Source of the DNA: DATFVA01 sp963815785
GTDB lineage: Bacteria > Bacteroidota > Ignavibacteria > Ignavibacteriales > Ignavibacteriaceae
Direction: 5' to 3'
Assembly: GCA_963815785.1 (NCBI GenBank)
Contig: CAWFHZ010000007.1
Coordinates: 682,001-746,000 of the forward strand
DNA length: 64,000 nucleotides
A program made the translations under genes and the position numbers. Under the pieces are notes generated by a model, which worked only from the letters and a program-made list of their open reading frames with translations, was not told the DNA's origin and searched no databases. Below, in pieces: positions 45,604 through 54,788 of this stretch (position 1 is its first letter; each line of letters starts with the position of its first letter).

Positions 45604-47394
45604 ATGAGACCTTTATATGATATTCGGATAGTAAGGTTAGGATTTATTTTTATCCTGGTTCTTATTGTCGGCATTGGAATAGAATCATACAGGAACCTTG
45701 ACGATGTCTATGTTGCGGCTGAAAGCAGGGGTAATACTTACAAAATATTAAACAATTTAGAAGAAATTATTTCTGTTCTAAGTCGTGCCGAAGAAGGTCA
45801 AAGATCATTTCTTATAACAGGTGAAGAACACTACCTGCAACCGTTTTTAAATGCTAAAGACAATATTATCTTAAATTTGGATCGTTTAAAAAACCTTACT
45901 GCAAATGATCAAAATAAATTAAACTCTGTAGATACATTATCTGATTTGATTAATTCCAGGCTGGATGTTCTTACTAATACTATTGAGTTAAAAAAACTTG
46001 GAGATAATAAAGGTACTATCAATCGATACAAAATGAGAATTGGTGGTGACATAATGAACAGGATTTTCTCCTTCGTTTCCGGGATGAAATCTTCAGAATA
46101 TAAAGCGCTTGAAGGATGGGATCAGGAAATAATCAGCTCAGTAAGAGAAACTTTTATAACAATAATTATTGGTACAGTAATTAGTCTTATTATTTTTCTT
46201 ATAGTTTTTTATGCGCTTGTTAAAGAAATACAGGAGAGAAAAAAAGCTGCTGATGTCATTATGGTTGAAAAAGATTTTTCCGACAGGTTACTTAACAGCA
46301 GCATTGATGGAATTTTTGCTTTCGACCGGAATCTTGAACTTACCAGGTGGAATCCAGGTATGGAAAGGATATCCGGGATAAAGAAATCAGAGGCAAGCGG
46401 TAAAAAATTAAAAGAAGTATTGCATTCATTTTTTTTAAATGGTGAGGAAGAATATTTCAGAAGTACACTTAAGGGCAATCGAATAATTGCACGGGGGAAA
46501 ATTCTTAAAGATTTGAAGAGTAATAAAGAATATTTTGTAGAAGCCCACTACTCACCTATTTACGATAAGGAAGAAAAAGTTGTTGGGGGACTTGCAGTAC
46601 TTAGGGATAGTACACAAAGAAAAGCAGCCCTGGATAATCTTGAACAAACAAAATTACAACTTGAAAAAATGGTACAAGAGAGAACCAGAGCACTTTCAAT
46701 TGCAAATGAAGAATTAAAAAAAGAAATATCTCAAAGAAAAACTGCACAGGAACAAATTCATGAATCCCTGAAAGAAAAAATAGTTCTTTTAAGGGAAATC
46801 CATCACCGGGTGAAGAATAATCTTCAAATAGTTTCCAGTCTCTTAAATCTCCAGGCCGGTTATATAACTGATAAAAAGGTTCTTGAAATTCTGAAAGAAA
46901 GTCAGAACAGGATAAGATCAATGGCTTTGATACATGAAAAATTATATCAGTCACGTGATCTGGATAAAATTAATTTTTCAGAATATATACAATCTCTTAC
47001 TAAGGATCTCTTCAGATCCTATCAATCCCAGTTAAATAGAATAAATATCCGTAGTGAAGTTGGAGAAATCTTTCTTGAAATAGATCAGTCAATACTATGT
47101 GGGTTAATAATTAATGAACTTATCTCCAATGCTATAAAACATGCTTTTAAAGGTAAAGAGAAGGGAGAAATTTTAGTTCAGTTGTTTCAGGATGGAGAGA
47201 ATTACCAGATAATTGTAAAAGATGACGGGATAGGATTTCCCAAAGATATCGACATAGAAAATACGGATTCACTCGGGTTACAATTAGTTACTTCACTTAC
47301 AGTGCAAATGTCAGGTAAAATAGAAATTAATTCCGACAATGGAACAAGTGTAAAGATTTCGTTTAAAGGTGTTTCCAAAGGGCGGAACTTCTGA
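45604..47394 (+). CDS. CHASE3-PAS histidine kinase (HisKA_2 type)
   Basis: A 596-aa membrane sensor kinase. A membrane helix (about 10-30), an extracytoplasmic CHASE3 domain (about 35-180, with EEGQRSFLITGEEHYL) and a second helix (about 190-212) are followed by a PAS domain (about 225-340) and a coiled coil (345-395). The phospho-accepting His lies in REIHHRVKNNLQIVSSLL (HisKA_2/LytS-like group). The ATPase domain has an intact N-box (NELISNAIKHAF) and G1 box (DDGIGFP). No response regulator is adjacent. The lone receiver at 810 is the only free-standing candidate in the window, with no evidence of a link. Confidence 0.92.
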   Translation: MRPLYDIRIVRLGFIFILVLIVGIGIESYRNLDDVYVAAESRGNTYKILNNLEEIISVLSRAEEGQRSFLITGEEHYLQPFLNAKDNIILNLDRLKNLTANDQNKLNSVDTLSDLINSRLDVLTNTIELKKLGDNKGTINRYKMRIGGDIMNRIFSFVSGMKSSEYKALEGWDQEIISSVRETFITIIIGTVISLIIFLIVFYALVKEIQERKKAADVIMVEKDFSDRLLNSSIDGIFAFDRNLELTRWNPGMERISGIKKSEASGKKLKEVLHSFFLNGEEEYFRSTLKGNRIIARGKILKDLKSNKEYFVEAHYSPIYDKEEKVVGGLAVLRDSTQRKAALDNLEQTKLQLEKMVQERTRALSIANEELKKEISQRKTAQEQIHESLKEKIVLLREIHHRVKNNLQIVSSLLNLQAGYITDKKVLEILKESQNRIRSMALIHEKLYQSRDLDKINFSEYIQSLTKDLFRSYQSQLNRINIRSEVGEIFLEIDQSILCGLIINELISNAIKHAFKGKEKGEILVQLFQDGENYQIIVKDDGIGFPKDIDIENTDSLGLQLVTSLTVQMSGKIEINSDNGTSVKISFKGVSKGRNF

Positions 47395-47563
47395 AAGTTG
47401 ATAAAAGAATCGGTCGTAAAATGAGGAAAAAGTTCTAAAATATTAAATCCAGTTAATGAAACGATGCATTGATTGGTTACAAATTTAGAAGGTTAACCGA
47501 TGGAAATGTGACAGTAAAATTTTATACGGTTCAATGAAATTTATTAATTATTTTTCACTGTCA

Positions 47564-47884
47564 TTATTGAATTTTTGAAACTTCTTTCTGAACCGAGTTC
47601 CACCAATCGCCTTTTATAATATCATACTTTGCTTTTTGTCTTTTATCTAAAATAGATTCCAGGGTTTTTTGAGCTGATATCAGTGAAGCCTGGTTATAGT
47701 TTTGAAGATAATTTATCAGAATGTCTTTTACTTTGTCCGTCTGATCCTTAGAGAGTAAAACTTTCTGCTGTAATTTAGTTGCCATATCATCAGCAACCTG
47801 ATTTTTGTTTTGTGCAAAAGAATTTAGTGAAATAAGAAAGAATGATATCATTAAAAACGAAACAAATATTTTACTAAATTTCAT
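47564..47884 (-). CDS. Small exported protein of unknown function
   Basis: A 106-aa protein with a strong signal peptide (ending NSFAQ) and a helical, charged mature part of about 83 residues containing LLSKDQTDKVKDILINYL and LDKRQKAKYDIIKGDWW. The helix-rich layout and size recall Spy/CpxP-like periplasmic proteins, but the LTxxQ motif is not clear. The ATG at 47884 is preferred to one 18 bp upstream because a compact signal peptide begins there. It stands alone on the minus strand. Confidence 0.6.
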   Translation of the reverse strand: MKFSKIFVSFLMISFFLISLNSFAQNKNQVADDMATKLQQKVLLSKDQTDKVKDILINYLQNYNQASLISAQKTLESILDKRQKAKYDIIKGDWWNSVQKEVSKIQ

Positions 47885-48058
47885 AATTATCACCTTTAAC
47901 AATTATCTTTGGTTAAACTAACCTCAATTGATTGAAATGTCAATGACTTAAACTAATTAAAACAATTTAAGTATGTTGTTTTGTAGCATTCTACTATCTA
48001 AATTCCTGCCAGAATTTCCCCTTAAATTATTCTATAAATCTCATATAGGAGAACTTAT

Positions 48059-48596
48059 ATGTGTAAAAAAAACTACATGTTCTATTCCTTTTTGCTACAA
48101 TGTTAATTCCGCAGTGTTTATTATCGCAGGAATCTGGTAATTCGACCTTTTTTAATGATATTAACTACCAGATTAAAGAGGTTCAGGAAAAAATTATTTC
48201 ATTAGCAGAAGCCATTCCTGCTGAAAAATATACCTGGAGACCAGCTGACAGCCTAAGAACAGTTTCTGAAGTACTTATGCACGGGTAGCTGGGTCAAATT
48301 ATTTTCTTATGTCTTTTGCAGGAATTAAAACCCCTAATGGAGCAGATGAAAACAGGGGAAAAGATATCACTGATAAAGAAAAAGTAATAAATGCACTTAG
48401 GACTTCATTTTCTGATTTATATTCAGGATTAAAAAGTTTAAATGAATCAAATCTTGATAAGCAGGTTAAAATGTTTGGTGAAAATTCTTCTGTACGAAAT
48501 GTAATCTTTACAGAAACGGATCACCTGCATGAACATTTAGGACAATTAATTGCCTATGCAAGAATGAATGGAGTTGTTCCTCCTTGGTCAAAGTAG
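48059..48596 (+). pseudogene. DinB/YfiT-like four-helix protein, exported, two frameshifts
   Basis: Three frames rebuild one protein of about 178 aa. It would start at ATG 48059 with a signal peptide that becomes readable (KKLHVLFLFATMLIPQCLLSQ) only if the run of eight A at 48065-48072 is changed by one or two bases. A second break is the TAG at 48286-48288 in ATGCACGGGTAG; adding one G or dropping two restores a normal DinB stretch ending GSNYFLMSF. Family motifs are the helix around WRPADSLRTVSEVLMH and the C-terminal TDHLHEHLGQLIAYAR with metal-binding His. DinB-fold proteins often act as thiol-dependent transferases, but the exported ones are unassigned. This family is unrelated to polymerase IV. 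Confidence 0.75.
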
Positions 48597-48711
48597 TTCT
48601 CTTCAAACATCTTCCATACGAGAGGAAGAGGATTCTCGTAAAATTGTTATATGTAATGAATTTCTTATTTAATATTTTTAATTTTATTCTCATTCTTTTC
48701 AATTTTAATTA

Positions 48712-49629
48712 ATGGTAGCAAATTTGGCGAATTATGAGGATCAAGCAAAATAGGAAATACAGGATTGCCGCATTCTTCTAAAAACTAAAGGATATGACAC
48801 ATTCCTGCCTCAAAAAGGAAATTATTGTTATGAAACGACCATAACTGTTCAAAATGAAAAAATTAAATTATTAGTATACTTTGGTAAAAAAGGTATAAAA
48901 AAAGTTTTACAGGGCAACAGGGATTTGGAAATATTTAAAGATATTAATAAAATCCTATTTGATGAACTTCCTTTTGAAAGTGAAGAATTTAAAGAGCCCG
49001 ATGAATACATTGGAACAGATGAATCAGGTAAAGGGGATTTCTTCGGACCTCTCATAATAGCGGGAGTTTTTGTAAATAATAAAACAAAGAAGGAATTAAA
49101 AGAATTGGGAGTCAGGGATAGCAAATTAATTGCTCATAATTCGATCAGGTTTTTAGCAAGTGATATCAAAAAAATAATTGGTAAAGATTCTTTCAACATT
49201 GTAGTCATAAATCCCCCCAAATATAATGACCTGTATCAGAAATTTGGAAATTTAAATAAACTTTTAGCCTGGGGACATGCAAAAGTATTAGAGAATATTC
49301 TGAATAATATTAATGTAAATGAAGCAATAAGTGATAAATTTGGAGATGAAAAATTAATAAGAGTAGCATTACAGGAAAAAGGTAAATCCCTTGAATTGTA
49401 TCAGTTTCATAAAGCCGAAAAATATGTCGCAGTTGCAGCGGCATCAATTATTGCCAGGGATAGGTTTAATGATTGGTTTAATAAAATGAAAAAGGAATTA
49501 ATGTTAGAACTTCCAAAAGGAGCTTCGGGGAAAGTGATTGAAACTGCAAAATTAATAAAAGAAAAATACAACGAAGATTATTTGCGGGAACTAACTAAAA
49601 CCCATTTTAAAACAAGCAGACTTCTCTAA
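48712..49629 (+). pseudogene. rnhC: Ribonuclease HIII with an in-frame TAG near the start
   Basis: An RNA-DNA hybrid nuclease of the HIII type. From ATG 48712 the frame is open except for TAG at 48751-48753 (codon 14), where CAG (Gln) would fit. After it come the N-terminal TBP-like domain (CRILLKTKGYDTFLPQKG...LLVYFGKKGIKKVLQG) and the catalytic domain with GTDESGKGDFFGPL, RDSKL and the closing AAASIIARDRF. An alternative TTG start at 48925 would drop most of the N-terminal substrate-binding domain. TAG is used as a normal stop elsewhere (fabF), so recoding is unlikely. A base error or a recent nonsense mutation would explain it. Confidence 0.82.
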
Positions 49630-49636
49630 ACCACAA

Positions 49637-51166
49637 ATGACAAAAAAGTTTACTTCAACGGTTGCTGGGGCTTCTATTCTGTTGACAGGTGTTGGATTAT
49701 TGAGCAGGGGATTAGGGTTGGTTAGGGAATCAATATTTGCCAACAATTTTGGATTGTCTCCTGAATATGATCTGTATTTGGTTAGCGTCGTTCTTCCACT
49801 GACAATTAATACTATTATATTGTTTTTAGCTCAAAATTTCTTTATTCCGGTATATCACCAGAAAAGCAGTGAATCAAAAGCAGAAAAGAAAGCCTTCCTT
49901 AGTTATTCTTTTTTTTTATTTGTCTCTTTCGGAGTGCTTCTATTATTAGTTCTATTTTATTTCAGTGGTTGGTTCTTGAAATTTTATCTTTCAGTTGCGA
50001 CGAACTCTAATAGTTATTATCAGGCCATCACTATTTTTAAGATTTACGCAACAACAATTCCAATAAATGCAGGTTTCAGTCTTCTGGCAGCATATTCTCA
50101 GGCAGAGTATAATTTCTTGTACCCGTCATTATCAACATTGTTATTAAATATAACAGTTATTTTGATGACTTTATTTTTTACAAAATACTTGGATATACTT
50201 ATAATTCCCTTTGCCTATTTACTGGGAATATGCTTACAACTTCTTTTTCTTTTAATAAAAACCGATTTTAAACCACAATTAAAATATTTTATTATAAATT
50301 CTAGACTTAAAGAATATTTTAATTCAATTAAAAGCTCTTTTGTTTTTATTATTATTATAGAAGCAATTGGACAAATTTATTTAATTTCAGATAGATTCTT
50401 CTTGAACAAAGTTGATTCAGGCGGAATTGCTGCTTTAAACTATGGGATGATTTTATTTAACCTTCCAATCTCAATTATTTCCGTGGCATTTGTTACTGCG
50501 TTATTTCCTAGTCTCTCTGCAGAATTTGGTATAAACAATAGTGAAAAGTTAGTGGACAAGACAAATCAGTTCTTCAAGATAAATTCATTTATTTTTATCC
50601 CAATTGCATTTTGCATGTATTTTTGGGGAATAGATTTTATCAGACTTTTTTTTGAAAGGGGTAAGTTTGGATCAGCAGATAGTATAATGACATTTCAGGT
50701 GCTGAAAATATATTCGATAGGATTAGTGTTTTATTCGAGCTATGGAATTATCAACAAACTATTTTATGCTTCTCAAATGATAAAATATTTGTTATTTCTC
50801 AGTTTGGGAGGATTAGCTATAAAAATATCTCTAAATTTCATTTTAGTCAGTTCGTTCTTACAAAGTGGTTTAGCTTTAAGCACTTCAATAACATATATTT
50901 TCTTTTTTATTATTGGTTCTCAGGTAATTTCCTCTATTCTAAAATTAAATAGCGTGAAAATATTCTATTCGGAGTTATTCTATAATTTAATTAATGTAAT
51001 TCTATCCGCCATAATACTTGAGCTTATATTTTTTAATATTCCTGCGTTTAGATGGTTATATTTATTAAAAGTTTCTACGTTTATTTTGATATACTTATTT
51101 AATGCTTATGTTATTAACCATGAAGCGATTGGTATTATTAAACAAGTTAAGAAAAAAATTGTCTGA
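49637..51166 (+). CDS. MurJ/MviN-family lipid flippase (possible Wzx role)
   Basis: A 509-aa membrane protein with about 14 helices and the MurJ-type opening LLSRGLGLVRESIFANNFG and later PNxxT-like segments. MurJ flips lipid II. Here it begins 7 bp after RNase HIII and 29 bp before an O-antigen polymerase-like gene, and it opens a surface polysaccharide cluster. It is therefore likelier to flip a polysaccharide-linked undecaprenyl carrier, as Wzx does. A housekeeping role cannot be excluded, as no second MurJ can be checked within the window. Confidence 0.82.
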   Translation: MTKKFTSTVAGASILLTGVGLLSRGLGLVRESIFANNFGLSPEYDLYLVSVVLPLTINTIILFLAQNFFIPVYHQKSSESKAEKKAFLSYSFFLFVSFGVLLLLVLFYFSGWFLKFYLSVATNSNSYYQAITIFKIYATTIPINAGFSLLAAYSQAEYNFLYPSLSTLLLNITVILMTLFFTKYLDILIIPFAYLLGICLQLLFLLIKTDFKPQLKYFIINSRLKEYFNSIKSSFVFIIIIEAIGQIYLISDRFFLNKVDSGGIAALNYGMILFNLPISIISVAFVTALFPSLSAEFGINNSEKLVDKTNQFFKINSFIFIPIAFCMYFWGIDFIRLFFERGKFGSADSIMTFQVLKIYSIGLVFYSSYGIINKLFYASQMIKYLLFLSLGGLAIKISLNFILVSSFLQSGLALSTSITYIFFFIIGSQVISSILKLNSVKIFYSELFYNLINVILSAIILELIFFNIPAFRWLYLLKVSTFILIYLFNAYVINHEAIGIIKQVKKKIV

Positions 51167-51195
51167 CTAATTTTTCGTAAAGTGCAAAATCGATT

Positions 51196-52533
51196 ATGAC
51201 GATTGGGATACTATTTTTAATTGGTATAGTGCTAATTGTTTTCATCCTAACTTATTTAGTTTACAGTGACAAACTTTTGCTAGGATTTGCAATTATAACT
51301 TTTTTGACAATTCCATCAAACCTTAGTGAAATTCTCAGAACTTTCGTTCAAATTATCGATATCCTGATTATTGCTTATCTTTTTTTTAGCAATTATGGAT
51401 TTGACTTAAAAAACTTTCCAAAAGTCCCTAAACCTATCATTTTTTTCTTATCTATATTTTATACGTCATTGTTTCTCTCAGTCCTTTTTTCAGATTTTTC
51501 CTTTTCAGGAATGAGATTTATGGTTAGATCAGCAGTATTTTTTATTATTGTATATCAAATATATGGGATCATAAGGGACCAGAATTATGTAAGGGTTGTA
51601 TTGCTTTCTATTTTCATTAGTGGTTTTATATTAGTAAGCTCAATTATTATTGATTTTATTTTACAGGGGAGGGGGTTAGCCTACTTATTCGAACCAGTAA
51701 GAGAACTACAATATGGTATTTATTCTAATTACAATGTTACGGGATCCTACGCAATTATTGTTTTTCCTTTTATTATACTTGGTCTGTGCAGCAAATCTCT
51801 TAAGAAAGTTAAAATATTAATTTTGGTATGTGGAATAATTCTTTTTTTGGGGGTATTATTGCTTGCTTCGCGTGCTGCACTTTTTGGTATAATTTTGGGG
51901 ACAGCTGGTGTTCTTTTTTTTAAAAATAAAAAATTATTTGTGATTTTTATTTCTAGTCTGGTAATTATTATCGGCGTTTATTTTTTGCTAAATCCCTTCG
52001 GTCAATCTTTAGATTATGCTTTGAGATTACAGAATGGATTAAGTGGTCACGATCAATATTGGGAGCTTGCTAAAAATCTTTTTATCGCTCATCCTATTTT
52101 TGGGATTGGACCTGGGTCCTACCCCTACGTAGAATTTAATTATTTCCCTGTACTTCTTGATTCATTCGTTGGAAAAAGAATGATACTAATACACAATTTA
52201 ACTTCTGGTGCAGGAGGTAATAATTCACACAGTTTTTATCTAACTATGTTGTCTGATATGGGGATTTTCGGATTCACGACAGTAATTACTCTTTTATCGG
52301 TATTTTTTAGAACTTCTTATTTGACCTTTAGAAAATATAGAGGCAAGAATAGTGAGGTGTTTTCAATAATAATTTTAATTATTACAGCTGGGATTTGCCT
52401 CACATTCCGTGGATTTGTTGAAACCAGTGGAATATTTTATTATGGTACTATTTCAACTGATCTACCTTTCTGGTTATTTTTTATTATTTTACTTTCTTAT
52501 CAGAATAACAGATTTAGTTTTAAATTAAACTAA
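51196..52533 (+). CDS. O-antigen ligase/polymerase-like protein (Wzy/WaaL family)
   Basis: A 445-aa protein with about 11 membrane helices and one large extracytoplasmic loop (about 275-345) containing FGIGPGSYPYVEFNY and GNNSHSFYLTMLSDMG. The HS/HN pair in that loop, followed by L-x-x-x-G-I, is the Wzy_C/WaaL signature. It polymerises or ligates repeat units on the periplasmic side. Which of the two it does cannot be told from sequence. It follows the flippase on the same strand. Confidence 0.83.
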   Translation: MTIGILFLIGIVLIVFILTYLVYSDKLLLGFAIITFLTIPSNLSEILRTFVQIIDILIIAYLFFSNYGFDLKNFPKVPKPIIFFLSIFYTSLFLSVLFSDFSFSGMRFMVRSAVFFIIVYQIYGIIRDQNYVRVVLLSIFISGFILVSSIIIDFILQGRGLAYLFEPVRELQYGIYSNYNVTGSYAIIVFPFIILGLCSKSLKKVKILILVCGIILFLGVLLLASRAALFGIILGTAGVLFFKNKKLFVIFISSLVIIIGVYFLLNPFGQSLDYALRLQNGLSGHDQYWELAKNLFIAHPIFGIGPGSYPYVEFNYFPVLLDSFVGKRMILIHNLTSGAGGNNSHSFYLTMLSDMGIFGFTTVITLLSVFFRTSYLTFRKYRGKNSEVFSIIILIITAGICLTFRGFVETSGIFYYGTISTDLPFWLFFIILLSYQNNRFSFKLN

Positions 52534-52564
52534 AATGCAATTTCAGATCTGCTCACTTAAGTAA

Positions 52565-52587
52565 AATATGAATGAAGTATTCATATT
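52565..52587. terminator. AT hairpin between convergent genes
   Basis: AATATGAAT (52565-52573) and ATTCATATT (52579-52587) form a perfect 9-bp stem with a 5-nt loop. It lies where the + strand polymerase gene and the - strand aminotransferase gene end, and covers the latter's stop. It could act in both directions but is AT-only and so weak. Confidence 0.45.
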
Positions 52588-53726
52588 ATTTCATCTAAAA
52601 ATTGATCTAGAAACCTCAGAACTTTATTCACGTATTTAATTTCAGTTGGCAGATTTACAATTTGTTTTGAAATCCTGCTGGCAATAGGGCATAATTCACA
52701 ATTAAATTCCCATAATTGAAGATTTTCTTCCACTGGGTGAAGTGGCGAAACGAACCAATCTCCTAATACTACTCCATTTTTTTTTGCCATCTTAAAAAAT
52801 AATTCCCTGTCATTGACTAAAAGTGGATATTTGAGGAACAAATGGTTCTCAAATTCATTTTCACTAACATATTTCTTTTTATAGGTTTTTAAGAAACGTG
52901 TATATTTAAGAGCATTTTTTTTTCGTATTTTATTAATTTCAGTAAGGTCATTTAATTTTTTTATTCCTGCTTTCATTTGCACTTGAGTAATATCCTTAAA
53001 ATATTCTTCAGGCATGCTGATATTTGTTAGTTCGTTTCCTTGGTTTGATCCAATTATTAGATTATTTGCACTCAAAAACCTGAATAACTTGACGAGTCTC
53101 TGTTGAGTGAAATTATTAATAAAATAATTTCTAAAAAAAATTAAAAATGAAAGGACCGTTCTGTCGCCCAAATCCGGTTTAATTTTATCCTTTTCAATTT
53201 CTTGAAAGTTTTTAAGTAGAATATGGTTATTAACTAAAGAAAAGCCACCTATTCCGGTGGAAAAGGGTTTATTCCATTGAGTCGAAAAAAATGCTGCATC
53301 GCAGTAAGAACCATTCGGTTTACCATTATAGAATCCGCTAAAACCATGAGTACAATCCTCAACAGTAAAAATTCCCTTGGTTTTTGCTAGTTCTGCAATT
53401 TTATCAACATTAGAGGAGAGCCCAAATGTATTCTGACAAATGATAACTTTTGTCTTGTCAGTAATTGATGATTTTAGTTTTTCAAGATCCACATTATAGT
53501 TTTCTTCATCAATATCAACATAAACTGGTTTTGCTCCTAAATACAGTATTGCATTCGGAACAACCACACAGGTAAAACCCGGAAGAATTATTTCATCATT
53601 CTGTTTCACTCCCATCGCTTTAAGTATTGCATAAAGAGCTGTACGTCCTTTCCAATAAAGGAATATACTCTCAGGAGAAGTATCAAGTATACTAGCTAAA
53701 GCACTTTTGTATTTATTTTCTATCAT
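52581..53726 (-). CDS. DegT/DnrJ/EryC1-family PLP protein (sugar aminotransferase-like)
   Basis: A 381-aa fold-type I PLP protein. The cofactor pocket is visible as IILPGFTCVVVPNAI, TVEDCTHGF (Asp123) and the Schiff-base Lys153 in FFSTQWNKPFSTGIGG. The usual family motif SFhhtKxlttGeGG is altered around the Lys (STQWNKPF), and the N-terminus carries IFLYWKGRTALYAIL. A CELCP segment near the C-terminus is unusual. It probably transfers an amino group to a keto sugar nucleotide, but activity on another substrate is possible. It is last in a four-gene minus-strand run of glycosyltransferases. Confidence 0.83.
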   Translation of the reverse strand: MIENKYKSALASILDTSPESIFLYWKGRTALYAILKAMGVKQNDEIILPGFTCVVVPNAILYLGAKPVYVDIDEENYNVDLEKLKSSITDKTKVIICQNTFGLSSNVDKIAELAKTKGIFTVEDCTHGFSGFYNGKPNGSYCDAAFFSTQWNKPFSTGIGGFSLVNNHILLKNFQEIEKDKIKPDLGDRTVLSFLIFFRNYFINNFTQQRLVKLFRFLSANNLIIGSNQGNELTNISMPEEYFKDITQVQMKAGIKKLNDLTEINKIRKKNALKYTRFLKTYKKKYVSENEFENHLFLKYPLLVNDRELFFKMAKKNGVVLGDWFVSPLHPVEENLQLWEFNCELCPIASRISKQIVNLPTEIKYVNKVLRFLDQFLDEII

Positions 53727-53737
53727 TTAATAGAATT

Positions 53738-54730
53738 CTATTTAATCAGAGTATTAACTCTTAATAATCCTAAAAAAGATCCAAAACCATATGAAAAATG
53801 AAGAACTATGAAAGCAATAAATGTATAAAACATAGAGTCTTTTTTTTCTGATATACTTATAGTTATCCCCGTGAGGGTTATCAAATATATTGATAAACTG
53901 GACAGAGCAATTAATCCAAACCAGGGAATCCAAATCATACAAATTAGTGGAATAATCATCGATAAAAGAAAAAATAAGGGGATTAAATGTCTGAGACTTA
54001 GAGAATTCAATCTTCTTGTATAATAAATTGTTAATAGATTCCACAGCCCAGTCTGGAAATTATTTTGTGCTATTTTACTAAAAGTTTCTCGTGCATAATA
54101 AATACTATATATATGTGGCAGTAAATAGATCTTTCCATTATTTCTTTTTAGCCTTTTGTTTAATTCTATATCTTGATTTCTTATTAATCGCACATCATAT
54201 AAACCTGTCCTAAATAAAGTTTCTCGTTTATAACAACCAAAAGGGACTGTATCTACCTCTTTAATGGAATCAGTGCCAGTTCTGAAATAAGAATTTCCAA
54301 CACCAAACCTGTTTGTAAGAACATTACGTATAGCCAAGGATTTTTTGTTCTTATTCCAGACCTCGGTTTTCCACATTGCACCTATGTTATCAGCATTTAA
54401 TTTTTTGCTCCATTTAATGAGTTCAGAAAAATAATTCGGGGGTACTTCCCCATGTGCATCTAATCTAATAATATATTCCCCTGATGAATGCTTGATACCC
54501 ATGTTTAATGCAAATGAAGCAGTATGTTCTATATTAATAAGCATATGAATAAAACTAAATTCTTGTGTATACTGATTAATTATTTCTCTTGTTTTGTCTG
54601 TGCTTTCACCATCAATTACAAAAACTTCCATAAATTCTTTTGGGTAATCATTCATCAACACTGAGTCCAGACATATTGCTATATACTTTTCTTCATTCCT
54701 ACAAGGAATTATTATCGAAATTTTCTCCAT
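53738..54730 (-). CDS. Glycosyltransferase family 2 with C-terminal membrane helices
   Basis: A 330-aa enzyme. The GT-A start SIIIPCRNEEKYI, VIDGESTDKT and the metal-binding RLDAHGEVPP are clear. Two or three hydrophobic segments at the C-terminus (about 245-325) anchor it. It resembles succinoglycan-type ExoA/ExoM transferases that add a sugar to an undecaprenyl-linked chain. The donor sugar is not evident. Confidence 0.87.
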   Translation of the reverse strand: MEKISIIIPCRNEEKYIAICLDSVLMNDYPKEFMEVFVIDGESTDKTREIINQYTQEFSFIHMLINIEHTASFALNMGIKHSSGEYIIRLDAHGEVPPNYFSELIKWSKKLNADNIGAMWKTEVWNKNKKSLAIRNVLTNRFGVGNSYFRTGTDSIKEVDTVPFGCYKRETLFRTGLYDVRLIRNQDIELNKRLKRNNGKIYLLPHIYSIYYARETFSKIAQNNFQTGLWNLLTIYYTRRLNSLSLRHLIPLFFLLSMIIPLICMIWIPWFGLIALSSLSIYLITLTGITISISEKKDSMFYTFIAFIVLHFSYGFGSFLGLLRVNTLIK

Positions 54731-54788
54731 TTTGTTTAATCTTAATTATAATAAAAGGTTATTAATACAATATTAAATAATTAATGAA

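Noticed and set aside
48751..48753. TAG read as a sense codon (recoding or pyrrolysine)
   Set aside because: TAG is the normal stop of fabF and other genes, and no pyrrolysine context exists; a base change is simpler.
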